64,000 nucleotides of DNA from contig DHWF01000012.1 of the NCBI GenBank assembly GCA_002413045.1, forward strand, positions 742 to 64,741, read 5' to 3'. Numbering within the stretch: the stretch's first letter is position 1; each line of letters opens with the position of its first letter. The stretch is from Chloroflexi bacterium UBA5189 (GTDB lineage: Bacteria > Chloroflexota > Limnocylindria > Limnocylindrales > CSP1-4). A program made the position numbers and the translations under genes. This document shows positions 42,839 through 50,433 of this stretch, piece by piece. Below the pieces are notes generated by a model. That model was given only the letters and a program-made list of their open reading frames with translations, was not told where the DNA came from and did no database searches.

Positions 42839-43849
42839 ATCCCGAGCACGAAACCGCGCTCCGCCACGCTTGCCGCCGCGCTCGTCTGCATCGCCCTCGC
42901 AGGGGTCGCGTGCAATGGCGGCGCCAGCCCGTCGGCGAGCGGTCCGGCAAGCTCACCTGGCGCGTCGACGACGGCCGCCTGCCAGACCGCACCGAGCGTT
43001 CCGGATAACCTCGCCGGCTGGGGCGCGCCGGCCACGGCCCCGGCCGTCACGCCACTGATCATCGCGAGCCCAGGCGAGCTCGTCTGCGGCCCCAACCGCG
43101 TGCTGTTCACGATGCTCGACGCCTCCGGCGCCCCGATCGGCGCCCCGGATCGAACCGCCAAGGTCGCGTTCTACGACCTGGCCCGGGACCCGAATACCCC
43201 AATCGCCACGATCGACGGCACCTTCGTCTGGGCGATCGAGAGCGAGCGCGGCATCTACGTCGCCAACACCACCTTCCCCGAAGCCGGCCGCTACGGCGCG
43301 GAGTTCACGACGGCGGCCGGCGGCGGTTCGCCCGCGACGATCCGGCTGACGTTCGATGTCCAGCCGAGCTCGCCGGTGATCAAGGTTGGCGACCATGCCC
43401 CCGCCTCCAAGACCCCGACCCTCGCCGACATCGGCGGCGACGTCACCCACATCTCGACGGACGCGACACCCGATCCGGCCTTCTACCAGACCTCGGTCGA
43501 TCAGGCGCTCGCGGCCCACAAGCCGTTCGTGCTGATCTTCGCCACGCCGAAGTTCTGCACCAGCGCCCAGTGCGGCCCGACGCTCGACCGGATCAAGCCC
43601 TACGTCGCGAAGTACCCGACCGTGACCTTCATCAACGTGGAGCCGTACAAGCTCAAGCTCGTCGGTGGCGACCTCCAGGCAGACACCGACGCGAGCGGCC
43701 AGCTCCAGACCGTGGCGGCGACGGACGAGTGGCACCTGTTCAGCGAGCCGAACGTGTTCGTCGTAAACAAGGACGGCATCGTCACCGCCAACTTCGAGCT
43801 CATCTTCTCCGACGCCGAGCTGACCGCCGCCCTCGACGCCATCAAGTGA
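42836..43849 (+). CDS. Thioredoxin-like secreted lipoprotein
   Basis: 337 residues. The signal peptide ends in LAGVAC (lipobox Cys26). Residues about 70-180 look like a beta-sandwich; residues about 190-337 form a thioredoxin-like fold with KPFVLIFATPKFCTSAQCGPTL, where two Cys are separated by four residues instead of two, and a later EPNVFVVNKDG with the cis-Pro. It could be a thiol or copper chaperone outside the membrane. Divergent from ctaAB, which makes a cytochrome-oxidase assembly role plausible but unproven. Confidence 0.75.
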   Translation: MIPSTKPRSATLAAALVCIALAGVACNGGASPSASGPASSPGASTTAACQTAPSVPDNLAGWGAPATAPAVTPLIIASPGELVCGPNRVLFTMLDASGAPIGAPDRTAKVAFYDLARDPNTPIATIDGTFVWAIESERGIYVANTTFPEAGRYGAEFTTAAGGGSPATIRLTFDVQPSSPVIKVGDHAPASKTPTLADIGGDVTHISTDATPDPAFYQTSVDQALAAHKPFVLIFATPKFCTSAQCGPTLDRIKPYVAKYPTVTFINVEPYKLKLVGGDLQADTDASGQLQTVAATDEWHLFSEPNVFVVNKDGIVTANFELIFSDAELTAALDAIK

Positions 43850-43874
43850 GGCGCACGCCGAACGAGGCGAACGA

Positions 43875-44504
43875 GTGACAATCGAGGCCACGCCAACGCC
43901 CGGCGAACCCGTGGTCGTGACCCCACTCCGGAGACGACGCCTCGCCCGTCTCGCCATCGAGATCGCCGAGACGCTGGTGCTGACCGCGTTGATCTTCCTC
44001 GCGCTGCAGACGTTCGTGGCGCAGCCGTTCAGGGTCGAGGGCGGGTCCATGGAGACGACGCTCGAACCGAATCAATACGTCCTGGTCGACAAGCTCACGC
44101 CTCGGTGGGCGCCGTACGGCCGCGGCGACATCGTCGTGCTCGATCCGCCGGCCGCCTACCAGCGAGATGGAACACCATTCATCAAGCGGGTGATCGGGCT
44201 GCCCGGCGATCGCGTCCAGCTCGTCGACGGGGCGGTCGTTGTCAATGGGACGGCCCTCGACGAGCCCTACCTCTACAGCGTGGGCGGCGTCCGCGAGCCC
44301 ACCGACCCGACCCTGGGTGGACTCTCCGAGTGGTACGTGCCACCGGGCCAGCTCTTCGTCCTCGGGGACCACCGCCAGAACTCATCCGACTCGCGCGTCT
44401 TCGGGACCGTCGACATCTCGAGCATCGTGGGCCGCGCCTGGCTGCGCTACTGGCCGATCGACACCTTCGGAACGCTGCCGGCCGAACTGGACGCGCTCAG
44501 GTAG
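43875..44504 (+). CDS. lepB: Signal peptidase I
   Basis: 209 residues. One N-terminal membrane helix (IAETLVLTALIFLALQTFVAQ), then the S26 catalytic motifs: Ser58 in GGSMETTL, Lys104 in FIKRVIGLPGD, and the late GDHRQNSSDSRVFG box. It removes signal peptides from exported proteins at the outer face of the membrane. The GTG start at 43875 is 25 nt after the thioredoxin-like gene, so the two may be cotranscribed. Its 3' end overlaps the convergent 44497 gene by 8 nt. Confidence 0.93.
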   Translation: MTIEATPTPGEPVVVTPLRRRRLARLAIEIAETLVLTALIFLALQTFVAQPFRVEGGSMETTLEPNQYVLVDKLTPRWAPYGRGDIVVLDPPAAYQRDGTPFIKRVIGLPGDRVQLVDGAVVVNGTALDEPYLYSVGGVREPTDPTLGGLSEWYVPPGQLFVLGDHRQNSSDSRVFGTVDISSIVGRAWLRYWPIDTFGTLPAELDALR

Positions 44505-44880
44505 CGGTGGGGTTCGCGTCCTCGAGGCGGTAGACGACCGGCGTCCCGTTGTCGAGGTGGTAGAAGGCGCGGATCGGCACGCTCGTCGCCTCGTGGGCGA
44601 GCAGGTGGCTCGGCGAGAACTGGGTCGGGTTCTCGAGGACGCCGACCTTCAGCGTCAGCGTGGATCCGTCAGCCAGTCGCAGGTCGAACCCGTTGACCTT
44701 GCCGAGGCTCGGTGTATCGACCGAGACGACGACCCCGACCACCGGCGACGGCGGCGGCGTCGCGCACGGGGCATTCGCGGCGCCGCACACCCGACCAGCG
44801 GACCAGAACACGAACGCGCCGATCACCAGCACCGCGAGGACGCCGATGGGCCCCCAGATCCCAACGGCCCGCCAGTTCAC
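44497..44880 (-). CDS. Membrane-anchored hypothetical protein coupled to pyrE
   Basis: 127 residues: an N-terminal helix (AVGIWGPIGVLAVLVIGAFVFW), two Cys in RVCGAANAPCATPP and a C-terminal beta-rich domain (VVGVVVSVDTPSLGKVNGFDLRLADGSTLTLKVG) that is probably extracytoplasmic and resembles an OB-like or SH3-like barrel. The GTG start overlaps the pyrE stop (GTGA), so it is translated with pyrE, but nothing in it suggests a pyrimidine function. Confidence 0.7.
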   Translation of the reverse strand: MNWRAVGIWGPIGVLAVLVIGAFVFWSAGRVCGAANAPCATPPPSPVVGVVVSVDTPSLGKVNGFDLRLADGSTLTLKVGVLENPTQFSPSHLLAHEATSVPIRAFYHLDNGTPVVYRLEDANPTAT

Positions 44881-45551
44881 GCGCCGGCGGCGCCCGTGCT
44901 GCCAGGCGCGTAGATCGGCGTGCCGGCCGCGCACAGCGGGCAGGACGCCGCGCCCGGCTCGAAGGTCGGCAGGTCGAGGACCCACAGGGCGCTGAGGCTG
45001 TAGCGCCGCCCAGTCGAAGGCGATTCGAGCGAGCTGAGCCCGCCGGACCGATCGACGAGCACCGCGCACTCGACGATCTCGCCGCCGAGCGCCTCGACCG
45101 CCGGGATCATGGCCAGGAGCGAGCCGCCTGTCGTGAGGATGTCGTCGACGAGGAGGACGCGCTCGCCCGGCGTGATCGTGAAGCCGCGGCGAAACTCGCG
45201 GCGCGGATGGCCGCTGCCGTGGACCTCCTCCGCGAAGATCGCCCGCGTCCCGAGCTGGCGGCCGGTCTCGAAGGCGAGGATCACGCCGCCGGTCGTCGGG
45301 CCTGCCACGAGGTCGACCATCGGGCGATCGTCGGCGCCGCGGTACCGACCGGCCCAGAACCCGCACAGCTGGCTGGTCGCATCAGGGTTGGACAGGACGG
45401 CGAACTTCTCGAGGTAGGCACTCGAGTGGCGCCCGCTCTTGAGCAGGAAGTGGCCGTCGCGGAGCGCGCCGGAGCTCCGGAAGAGCGCCTCGGTGCGCTT
45501 GGCGATCGCGGCGCGGGCCGTCAGCTCGGTTGCTGGCTTGATCGAGGTCAT
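44877..45551 (-). CDS. pyrE: Orotate phosphoribosyltransferase
   Basis: 224 residues. It joins orotate and PRPP to give orotidine-5'-phosphate. The PRPP-binding motif is VLLVDDILTTGGSL; LLKSGRHSSAYLEKF and LVAGPTTGGVILAFE are the other conserved segments. A C-terminal CPLCAAGTPIY is a short Cys motif seen in longer bacterial PyrE proteins. The ATG at 45549-45551 follows TACACT by 8 nt, and both lie in a 28-bp palindrome, suggesting separate control from the preceding DUF4349 gene. Confidence 0.93.
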   Translation of the reverse strand: MTSIKPATELTARAAIAKRTEALFRSSGALRDGHFLLKSGRHSSAYLEKFAVLSNPDATSQLCGFWAGRYRGADDRPMVDLVAGPTTGGVILAFETGRQLGTRAIFAEEVHGSGHPRREFRRGFTITPGERVLLVDDILTTGGSLLAMIPAVEALGGEIVECAVLVDRSGGLSSLESPSTGRRYSLSALWVLDLPTFEPGAASCPLCAAGTPIYAPGSTGAAGA

Positions 45552-45577
45552 CGGCCCCGAGTGTATTCGGGGCCGAT
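45550..45577. promoter_or_regulatory. 28-bp palindrome over the pyrE promoter and start
   Basis: Perfect 11-bp arms ATCGGCCCCGA (45550-45560) and TCGGGGCCGAT (45567-45577) around a 6-nt centre. On the minus strand the TACACT box (45560-45565) spans the centre and the pyrE ATG lies at the end of one arm. It could be a DNA operator, or an RNA hairpin hiding the start codon if transcription comes from upstream. Confidence 0.6.
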
Positions 45578-45588
45578 GGTTCGATCCG

Positions 45589-46540
45589 TCAGGCCGCGGG
45601 CTCTGCCGGAACCTCCGGTGCCGACGTCATTCGGCGCACGCGGCGAGCGACCACGATCCCGATCCAGGCAAGGATCCCGAGCGCGATCAGGATCGGCAGC
45701 CAGACAATCGCGAACCAGATGCCCGCGGTCGCGAGCGCCTGGAGCACGCCGACGAGGCTGGCCGACGCCTGGTCGACCTGGCTCTTCGGGTCGAACTGCT
45801 GCTGCGACGTCTGCACCGGGTCCGGCTTCAGGGAGAAGGTCACGGTGAGCGTCGAGTACGCGGCCTGCTCCTGGAGCCCCGACTGCTGGGCTTGCATCCT
45901 CGATCTGGCCACGCACCGTCGTCAGCTCGTCCTGGACGGCGAGCACGTCCTTGATCTGGGTGGCGCGATTCATGATCGCCTGGAGGGCCTGCTCGGTCGC
46001 CTGGAGGTTCTTGATCCGCGCTCCGAGATCGACGACCTGGCCGGTCACGTCCTCGGTCTTGGATTGCTCGCCGAGCACCTTCGTCGCGATGCCGCGGAGC
46101 CCGGTGAGCGCCTCGTCCCAGCGTGCCGCCGGGATCCGGAACGTGATCGAGGCCGGAGCGCTGTCGCCGTCGCCGGATCGATCCGAGCCACTGACGTAGC
46201 CGTTCAGCGCATCGATCTGGTGGGTCGCGCTGGCCAGCCCCGCGTCGATGTCGGTCACCTGGAGGACCATCGTGCCCGTCTTGATGATCAGCAGATCCTG
46301 GCCCGGTGCATACAGGTTGGCCGGGTTGCCGCTCGTGCCGTCGCCCGAGCCTCCGGACGAGCTCTCGTCGCCGAAGAGGGCCGAACCGGACGTCGCGGCA
46401 GGGGCCGGTGCTAACGCCGCGTCGCCGGCGGGCGCGCTCGTCGCGCTTCCCGCGCTCCCGCACGCGGCGAGGATCGCCGCCAGTCCGATCGAAGCCAGGA
46501 GGGCCGGTCCACGCCGGCGCGAAGTTCCCGTCGACAGCAT
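45589..46540 (-). pseudogene. DUF4349 lipoprotein gene with a frameshift
   Basis: The first frame gives a lipoprotein signal (LAAILAACG), a linker and a DUF4349 core as far as DELTTVRGQIE near 45903. The expected continuation MQAQQSGLQEQAAYSTLTVTF and a C-terminal membrane helix (FAIVWLPILIALGILAWIGI) are in another frame from about 45897. One extra G (or two missing bases) in the GAGGATG there explains it. Joined, the protein would be about 317 residues, normal for the family. Either a real disruption or a sequencing error. GAGGAG precedes the ATG at 46538-46540. Confidence 0.8.
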
Positions 46541-46637
46541 TGCGCTGCTCCTCTCGTCGTGTCGGACGCGCGCAGGCGCCCGGCGCGCCGACGACGGCGC
46601 AGGGGTCGAGATGGTTCCGCGAGCGGTCAGCGGCCGA

Positions 46638-47816
46638 TCAGGGCCGGTACTCGACGCCCTTCGAGGAGGGCGCGGCGGCGCGCTTCGGAAGCGCGGTGCC
46701 GATCAGCGGCGCGAAGCTCGTGAGCCCGCGGCGCCGGCACTCGGCGGCGAGCTCGTCGACGAGGCGGACCGGGAGCGTGGGGTCGGCGAAGATCGCCGTG
46801 CCGACCTGTACCGCCGCCGCACCGACGGCGAGGTAGTCCAGCACGTCGGCGAGCTCCGTCACGCCCCCGATCGCGACGACCGGGATGTCGACGACCTGGC
46901 TGACCTCGTACACGATCCGAAGCGCGACCGGCTTGATCGCCGGCCCGGACAGGCCGCCGTACGTATTGCCGAGCAGCGGCCGCAGCCGGGAGGGCGAAAC
47001 CGCGATGCCCGACAGCGTATTGATCGCGGTGAGCGCATCGGCGCCGGCATCGGCGATGGCGCGCGCGATCGGGCGCACGTCGGCGACGTTCGGTGACAGC
47101 TTCACGAGCAGCGGCAGGTCAGTGGCCCGGCGCACCGCCGCGGTGACTCCGGCGGCGGCATCGGCATCGATCGCGAACTGGAGGCCACCCTTGCCCACGT
47201 TCGGGCAGCTGATGTTGAGCTCGATCCCGGCAATGCCAGGCACGCCCTCGAGTCGTCGGACGACCTCGACGTAGTCGGCGACTGACTCGCCAGCCACGTT
47301 CACGATCACCGGGACCTGCCAGCCTGCCCACGTCTCGGCGTACTTGGCGATGACCGCGTCGACGCCCGGGTTCTGCAGCCCGATCGAATTCAGCATGCCG
47401 CCCGGCGTCTCGGTGACCCGTGGCGTTGGGTTGCCGATGCGTGGCCGCAGCGTCGTGCCCTTGCAGCAGATCGCGCCGAGCCGCTGGACCTCGACGACGT
47501 CGGCGTACTCGGTCCCGTAGCCGAACGTCCCCGACGCGACGAGGATCGGGTTCGCGAGGACGAGCCCACGACCAAGATCGACCGACAGGTCGACGTCGAC
47601 GTCCGGCGCCGTCGCGACGGGCTTCTGCGGCGCGGCCGAGATCCGCGTCGAGGTCGCCGACGCGGCGCTGTTCGAGCTCACGGCGCCGCGGATGTCAGGC
47701 GCGCGCCGGACCACCGGTGCGATCGCGGGCTTGATCCGGCGGACGGTCGGGCGGCGCTTGGCGAGGCCGGGCCGCTCCCCGGTCGCAGAGGTGACGACAC
47801 GGCGCTTCGCCTTCAC
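46638..47816 (-). CDS. pyrD: Dihydroorotate dehydrogenase B, catalytic subunit
   Basis: Oxidises dihydroorotate to orotate with FMN. The class 1B barrel starts near residue 80 (DLGRGLVLANPILVASGTFGYG) and includes the active-site region NISCPNVGKGGLQF (Cys base), PLLVKLSPNV and IGGVTELADVLDYLAVGAAAVQVGTA. The 392-residue protein has an extra N-terminal 80 residues, basic and then Ala/Ser-rich, not found in the usual enzyme of about 305. The GTG start overlaps the pyrK stop by 3 nt (TGGTGA), with GGAGG upstream. Forms a complex with PyrK. Confidence 0.92.
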   Translation of the reverse strand: MKAKRRVVTSATGERPGLAKRRPTVRRIKPAIAPVVRRAPDIRGAVSSNSAASATSTRISAAPQKPVATAPDVDVDLSVDLGRGLVLANPILVASGTFGYGTEYADVVEVQRLGAICCKGTTLRPRIGNPTPRVTETPGGMLNSIGLQNPGVDAVIAKYAETWAGWQVPVIVNVAGESVADYVEVVRRLEGVPGIAGIELNISCPNVGKGGLQFAIDADAAAGVTAAVRRATDLPLLVKLSPNVADVRPIARAIADAGADALTAINTLSGIAVSPSRLRPLLGNTYGGLSGPAIKPVALRIVYEVSQVVDIPVVAIGGVTELADVLDYLAVGAAAVQVGTAIFADPTLPVRLVDELAAECRRRGLTSFAPLIGTALPKRAAAPSSKGVEYRP

Positions 47817-48673
47817 CAGCCGCCCTCCCAGTCGAGCTCCTCGGAGGCGAAGACCGGGCCCTCGCGGCAGACGCGCTGCGGCGCGCCCGCGGTGGACAGG
47901 ACCACGCAGCCGAGGCACGCCCCGACCGCGCAGCCCATGTTCTGCTCCATCGAGACCTGGAGGAACGCCTTGCGCCGAGCCAGCGGCGAGCCCGCGGGCA
48001 CGGGCCGCCCGGCGCCGCGCTTCCGGCCGAGCTTCGCGACGCCGAGCCGGCGCCCGCGCGAGGCCGCCAGCGACGAGAGGACGCGGAGCATCCCGAGCGG
48101 GCCACACGCGAAGGCCTGGTCGGCCCAGGCCTCGTAGGCGGGGATCAGCTCGGTCACGAACCCGTGATGCCCGACGGAGCCGTCATCGGTCGCAACCACG
48201 TACTCGACCTCGTCCGGCAGCAACGAGGACGGGTACACGTCCCGGGCGCTCGCGCCGCCGAAGAGCAACGTCACCTGGCGCCCGTCGCGGATCGCCTCGT
48301 CGGCGAGCGAGCGAACGCCCGCGATGCCGAGCCCGCCGGCCACGAGCAGCACGTGCTGCGTCCGCGGATCCACCTCGAATGGCCGCCCGAGCGGGCCGAG
48401 CATGTCGACCCGGTCCCCGGGTCGCAGCCGCGTGAACCATTCCGTGCCGCGCCCGACAGTCCGGAAATGGATCGTCAGGGTCCCCGCCAGCGTGTCGATC
48501 GTGTTGAACGAGAACGGGCGGCGCAGGACGAGGCCGGAGTAGTCGCCTGTTCGGACGTGGACGAACTGGCCGGCGCGCGCACCGGCGACGAGCTCAGGCG
48601 CGTGGTAGGTCTGGAGCCACTGGTCGGGCAGGATCTCGCGGCTGTCGAGCAGCTCGGCGCCCGCGAGGCGCAT
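47813..48673 (-). CDS. pyrK: Dihydroorotate dehydrogenase B, electron-transfer subunit
   Basis: 286 residues. The ferredoxin-reductase-like part has the FAD motif RRPFSFN and the NAD-binding GGLGIAGVRSLAD; the C-terminal [2Fe-2S] motif is CAVGACLGCVV with a fourth Cys in RVCREGP. It passes electrons from PyrD to NAD. An insertion of about 25 basic residues (KLGRKRGAGRPVPAGSPLAR) sits before the cluster motif. The ATG at 48671-48673 is preferred. Coupled to pyrD. Confidence 0.9.
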   Translation of the reverse strand: MRLAGAELLDSREILPDQWLQTYHAPELVAGARAGQFVHVRTGDYSGLVLRRPFSFNTIDTLAGTLTIHFRTVGRGTEWFTRLRPGDRVDMLGPLGRPFEVDPRTQHVLLVAGGLGIAGVRSLADEAIRDGRQVTLLFGGASARDVYPSSLLPDEVEYVVATDDGSVGHHGFVTELIPAYEAWADQAFACGPLGMLRVLSSLAASRGRRLGVAKLGRKRGAGRPVPAGSPLARRKAFLQVSMEQNMGCAVGACLGCVVLSTAGAPQRVCREGPVFASEELDWEGGW

Positions 48674-48734
48674 GGACGCGGGAACCCGCTCAGCCTGGCC
48701 AGCGGGGCTTGGGTCTCGCGTGCGGGTGGTCAGC

Positions 48735-49598
48735 CTAGGACTCCTTCTCCTCGGAGTCCTCGACGTCCTCGTGATCCTCGCCGTCCTCGGCGTCGTCGCC
48801 CTCGGCGGAGACCGCCGGGTACTGGTCGACGATCGCCTCGGCGAGGTCACCGAACACGTCGGTCGGGTCGTAGAAGCGGACGATCTGGTCCGGGCTGGAG
48901 ATGTCCTGCCAGCCGGTGCCGCCCTCCGGGATCACCTTGCCACGGAAGCCGCCGACGGTCAGCTCGAGGTGCTCGTCCTCGTCGTCGACGACGACGATCG
49001 CGTCGACGAGCCCGAGGACGCCGGCCGCAGCGTTCTCGAACTGCTCGATGAGCCCGGACTCGGTGCGCTGGCTGCGATCCTGGAAGTCGAGCGCGAGCTC
49101 ATAGAGCGCGACCGCCGCGCCCGCCTCGTCCTTGGCCTCGGCCGTCGCCGGCTGGCCCGCGGCCCACTGGTCGGCGGCCGCCGCGTAGGCATCGACGGTC
49201 GGCGCGCCGTCCGTCTCGGCATCGCCGGTCACGGCACCGTCCTGGTCCGCAATGCCGATGTCCTCGGTCCGGGCATCGGCGAACGCCTGGAGGATGTCCG
49301 CGGGGTTGTAGATCTCGACGAGCTCGCCGGCGGTCTCGATGACCTCCGTCTCGGAGATCCACGCGCCGCGGCCCTCGTCGTAGACGCGGCTGCGGCTCCG
49401 GAACGTGCCGTCCGCGGAGACGGCGAGGTAGTCCGGGTCGTCGTCGATCAACACGATCCCGCCGAGCTGCTGGATCCGGTGCTGGTGGGTGGCCATGAAC
49501 CGGTCGAGCTGCTCCCCGGCGCGCACGAGGAAGTCGGAGCGTTCGAGCTCGGCGTCCCGGGCCATCTCGGCCAGGAGGGCGTTTCGTCGGGCTTCCAT
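48735..49598 (-). CDS. Acidic protein with an internal domain duplication
   Basis: 287 residues, soluble and strongly acidic, ending in a Glu/Asp-rich tail (EGDDAEDGEDHEDVEDSEE). Two related units are visible at about 47-109 and 199-257: IVLIDDDPDYLAVSADGTFR...VEIYNPADILQAFADA against IVVVDDEDEHLELTVGGFRG...VRFYDPTDVFGDLAEA. An N-terminal helix and an Ala-rich middle separate them. No family recognised. AGGAG 8 nt before the ATG fixes the start. It lies 61 nt upstream of pyrK in the same direction. Confidence 0.75.
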   Translation of the reverse strand: MEARRNALLAEMARDAELERSDFLVRAGEQLDRFMATHQHRIQQLGGIVLIDDDPDYLAVSADGTFRSRSRVYDEGRGAWISETEVIETAGELVEIYNPADILQAFADARTEDIGIADQDGAVTGDAETDGAPTVDAYAAAADQWAAGQPATAEAKDEAGAAVALYELALDFQDRSQRTESGLIEQFENAAAGVLGLVDAIVVVDDEDEHLELTVGGFRGKVIPEGGTGWQDISSPDQIVRFYDPTDVFGDLAEAIVDQYPAVSAEGDDAEDGEDHEDVEDSEEKES

Positions 49599-49608
49599 GT
49601 CCGGTCTC

Positions 49609-49935
49609 CTACAGGTGGACTTTGTACTCGGGTCCCATCCGCTCTCGGAGGAACATGGTGTGGTGGCGCTCCATGAGCCACTCGGCGCCCCGATGGGCGA
49701 TCGCCTGGATCCCCTCGTCCTGCTCCATCGCGTCGAGCGTCCCGTATGACGGGAGATCGAACAGGAACAGGTTGTCGAAGTCCCAGCCGTGGGCCACGTT
49801 GTACCAGCCGATGAACTTGACGCCGTATTTCTCGCTGGTCTCGCGCATCTGGCGCGGGAACAGGGTCTTCATGTAGAACTTGAAGAAGGGGTCGCGGCCG
49901 CGTCGAACGGTGAAGTAGGTCGCGAGCACGGGCAC
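49609..49935 (-). CDS. Hypothetical protein, probable ferredoxin-like alpha/beta barrel
   Basis: 108 residues without signal or membrane segment. The order LATYFTVRRGRDPFFKFYMKTL, KYGVKFIGWYNVAHGWDFDNLFLFDLPSY, then a helix with AIAHRGAEWLMERHHTMFL resembles the dimeric alpha/beta barrel (NIPSNAP/EthD) group, but no named family was recognised. The GTG start at 49933-49935 has GGAGG 11 nt upstream. It is 10 nt before the acidic protein gene, with which it is probably cotranscribed. Confidence 0.65.
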   Translation of the reverse strand: MPVLATYFTVRRGRDPFFKFYMKTLFPRQMRETSEKYGVKFIGWYNVAHGWDFDNLFLFDLPSYGTLDAMEQDEGIQAIAHRGAEWLMERHHTMFLRERMGPEYKVHL

Positions 49936-49997
49936 GGGGCGAGTGGTCCTCCGAAAGGGCTTCCGGGATAGGGCGGCGCCTATTCTCGCATGCTCTC

Positions 49998-50414
49998 CTA
50001 GGTTGGCTCCGCTGGCTCGGCGGGCTCCGCTGGATCGCTTGACTCGTCCTCGATCTCGCCGACCGTCTTCGTTTCGGAGCGCATCGGGCGGCGGCGACCG
50101 GCGGCGCGGCGGTCCGCCGCGACGAGACGCAGCAGGAAGATGACCGTCTGCCCCACGAACAGGAGCAGCACGAGCGTCAGCGCCAGCAGGAAGATCGTGA
50201 TCGGGATGGGCCAGCTCCAGGCCGCGCTCAGGGGCGTCAGCACGACCACGACCGCCAGCACCACGACCTGGATCCAGAAGCAGCCGAGCCCGGGGCCTTT
50301 CTCCGCATCGAGCGGAGCGCCCTTGTACTCGACGGCACGCTGCGTCGGCGGGGGCGCCGCGGGCTGCTCGGCGGGTGCCCCTTCAGGGTCCTCGTCGGTT
50401 TGGTCGTCGGTCAC
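49998..50414 (-). CDS. Two-helix membrane protein with charged tails
   Basis: 138 residues: a Pro/Ala/Glu-rich N-terminal 45 residues, two adjacent membrane helices (FWIQVVVLAVVVVLTPL and ITIFLLALTLVLLLFVGQTVIFLL), a basic stretch (RRAAGRRRP) and an acidic tail with Pro-Ala-Glu repeats. Function unknown. GTG start at 50412-50414, 6 nt after TAGAGT, so probably leaderless. Confidence 0.7.
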   Translation of the reverse strand: MTDDQTDEDPEGAPAEQPAAPPPTQRAVEYKGAPLDAEKGPGLGCFWIQVVVLAVVVVLTPLSAAWSWPIPITIFLLALTLVLLLFVGQTVIFLLRLVAADRRAAGRRRPMRSETKTVGEIEDESSDPAEPAEPAEPT

Positions 50415-50426
50415 CGGCGGACTCTA
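50412..50426 (-). promoter_or_regulatory. Leaderless start of the two-helix membrane protein gene
   Basis: Minus strand: TAGAGT (50421-50426), 6 nt, then GTG (50412-50414). Confidence 0.45.
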
Positions 50427-50433
50427 GCGGGCT

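Noticed and set aside
48674..48734. A second PyrR-binding hairpin upstream of pyrK
   Set aside because: CCAGGCTGAGCGG there does not match CCNGNGAGGY and forms no hexaloop hairpin.
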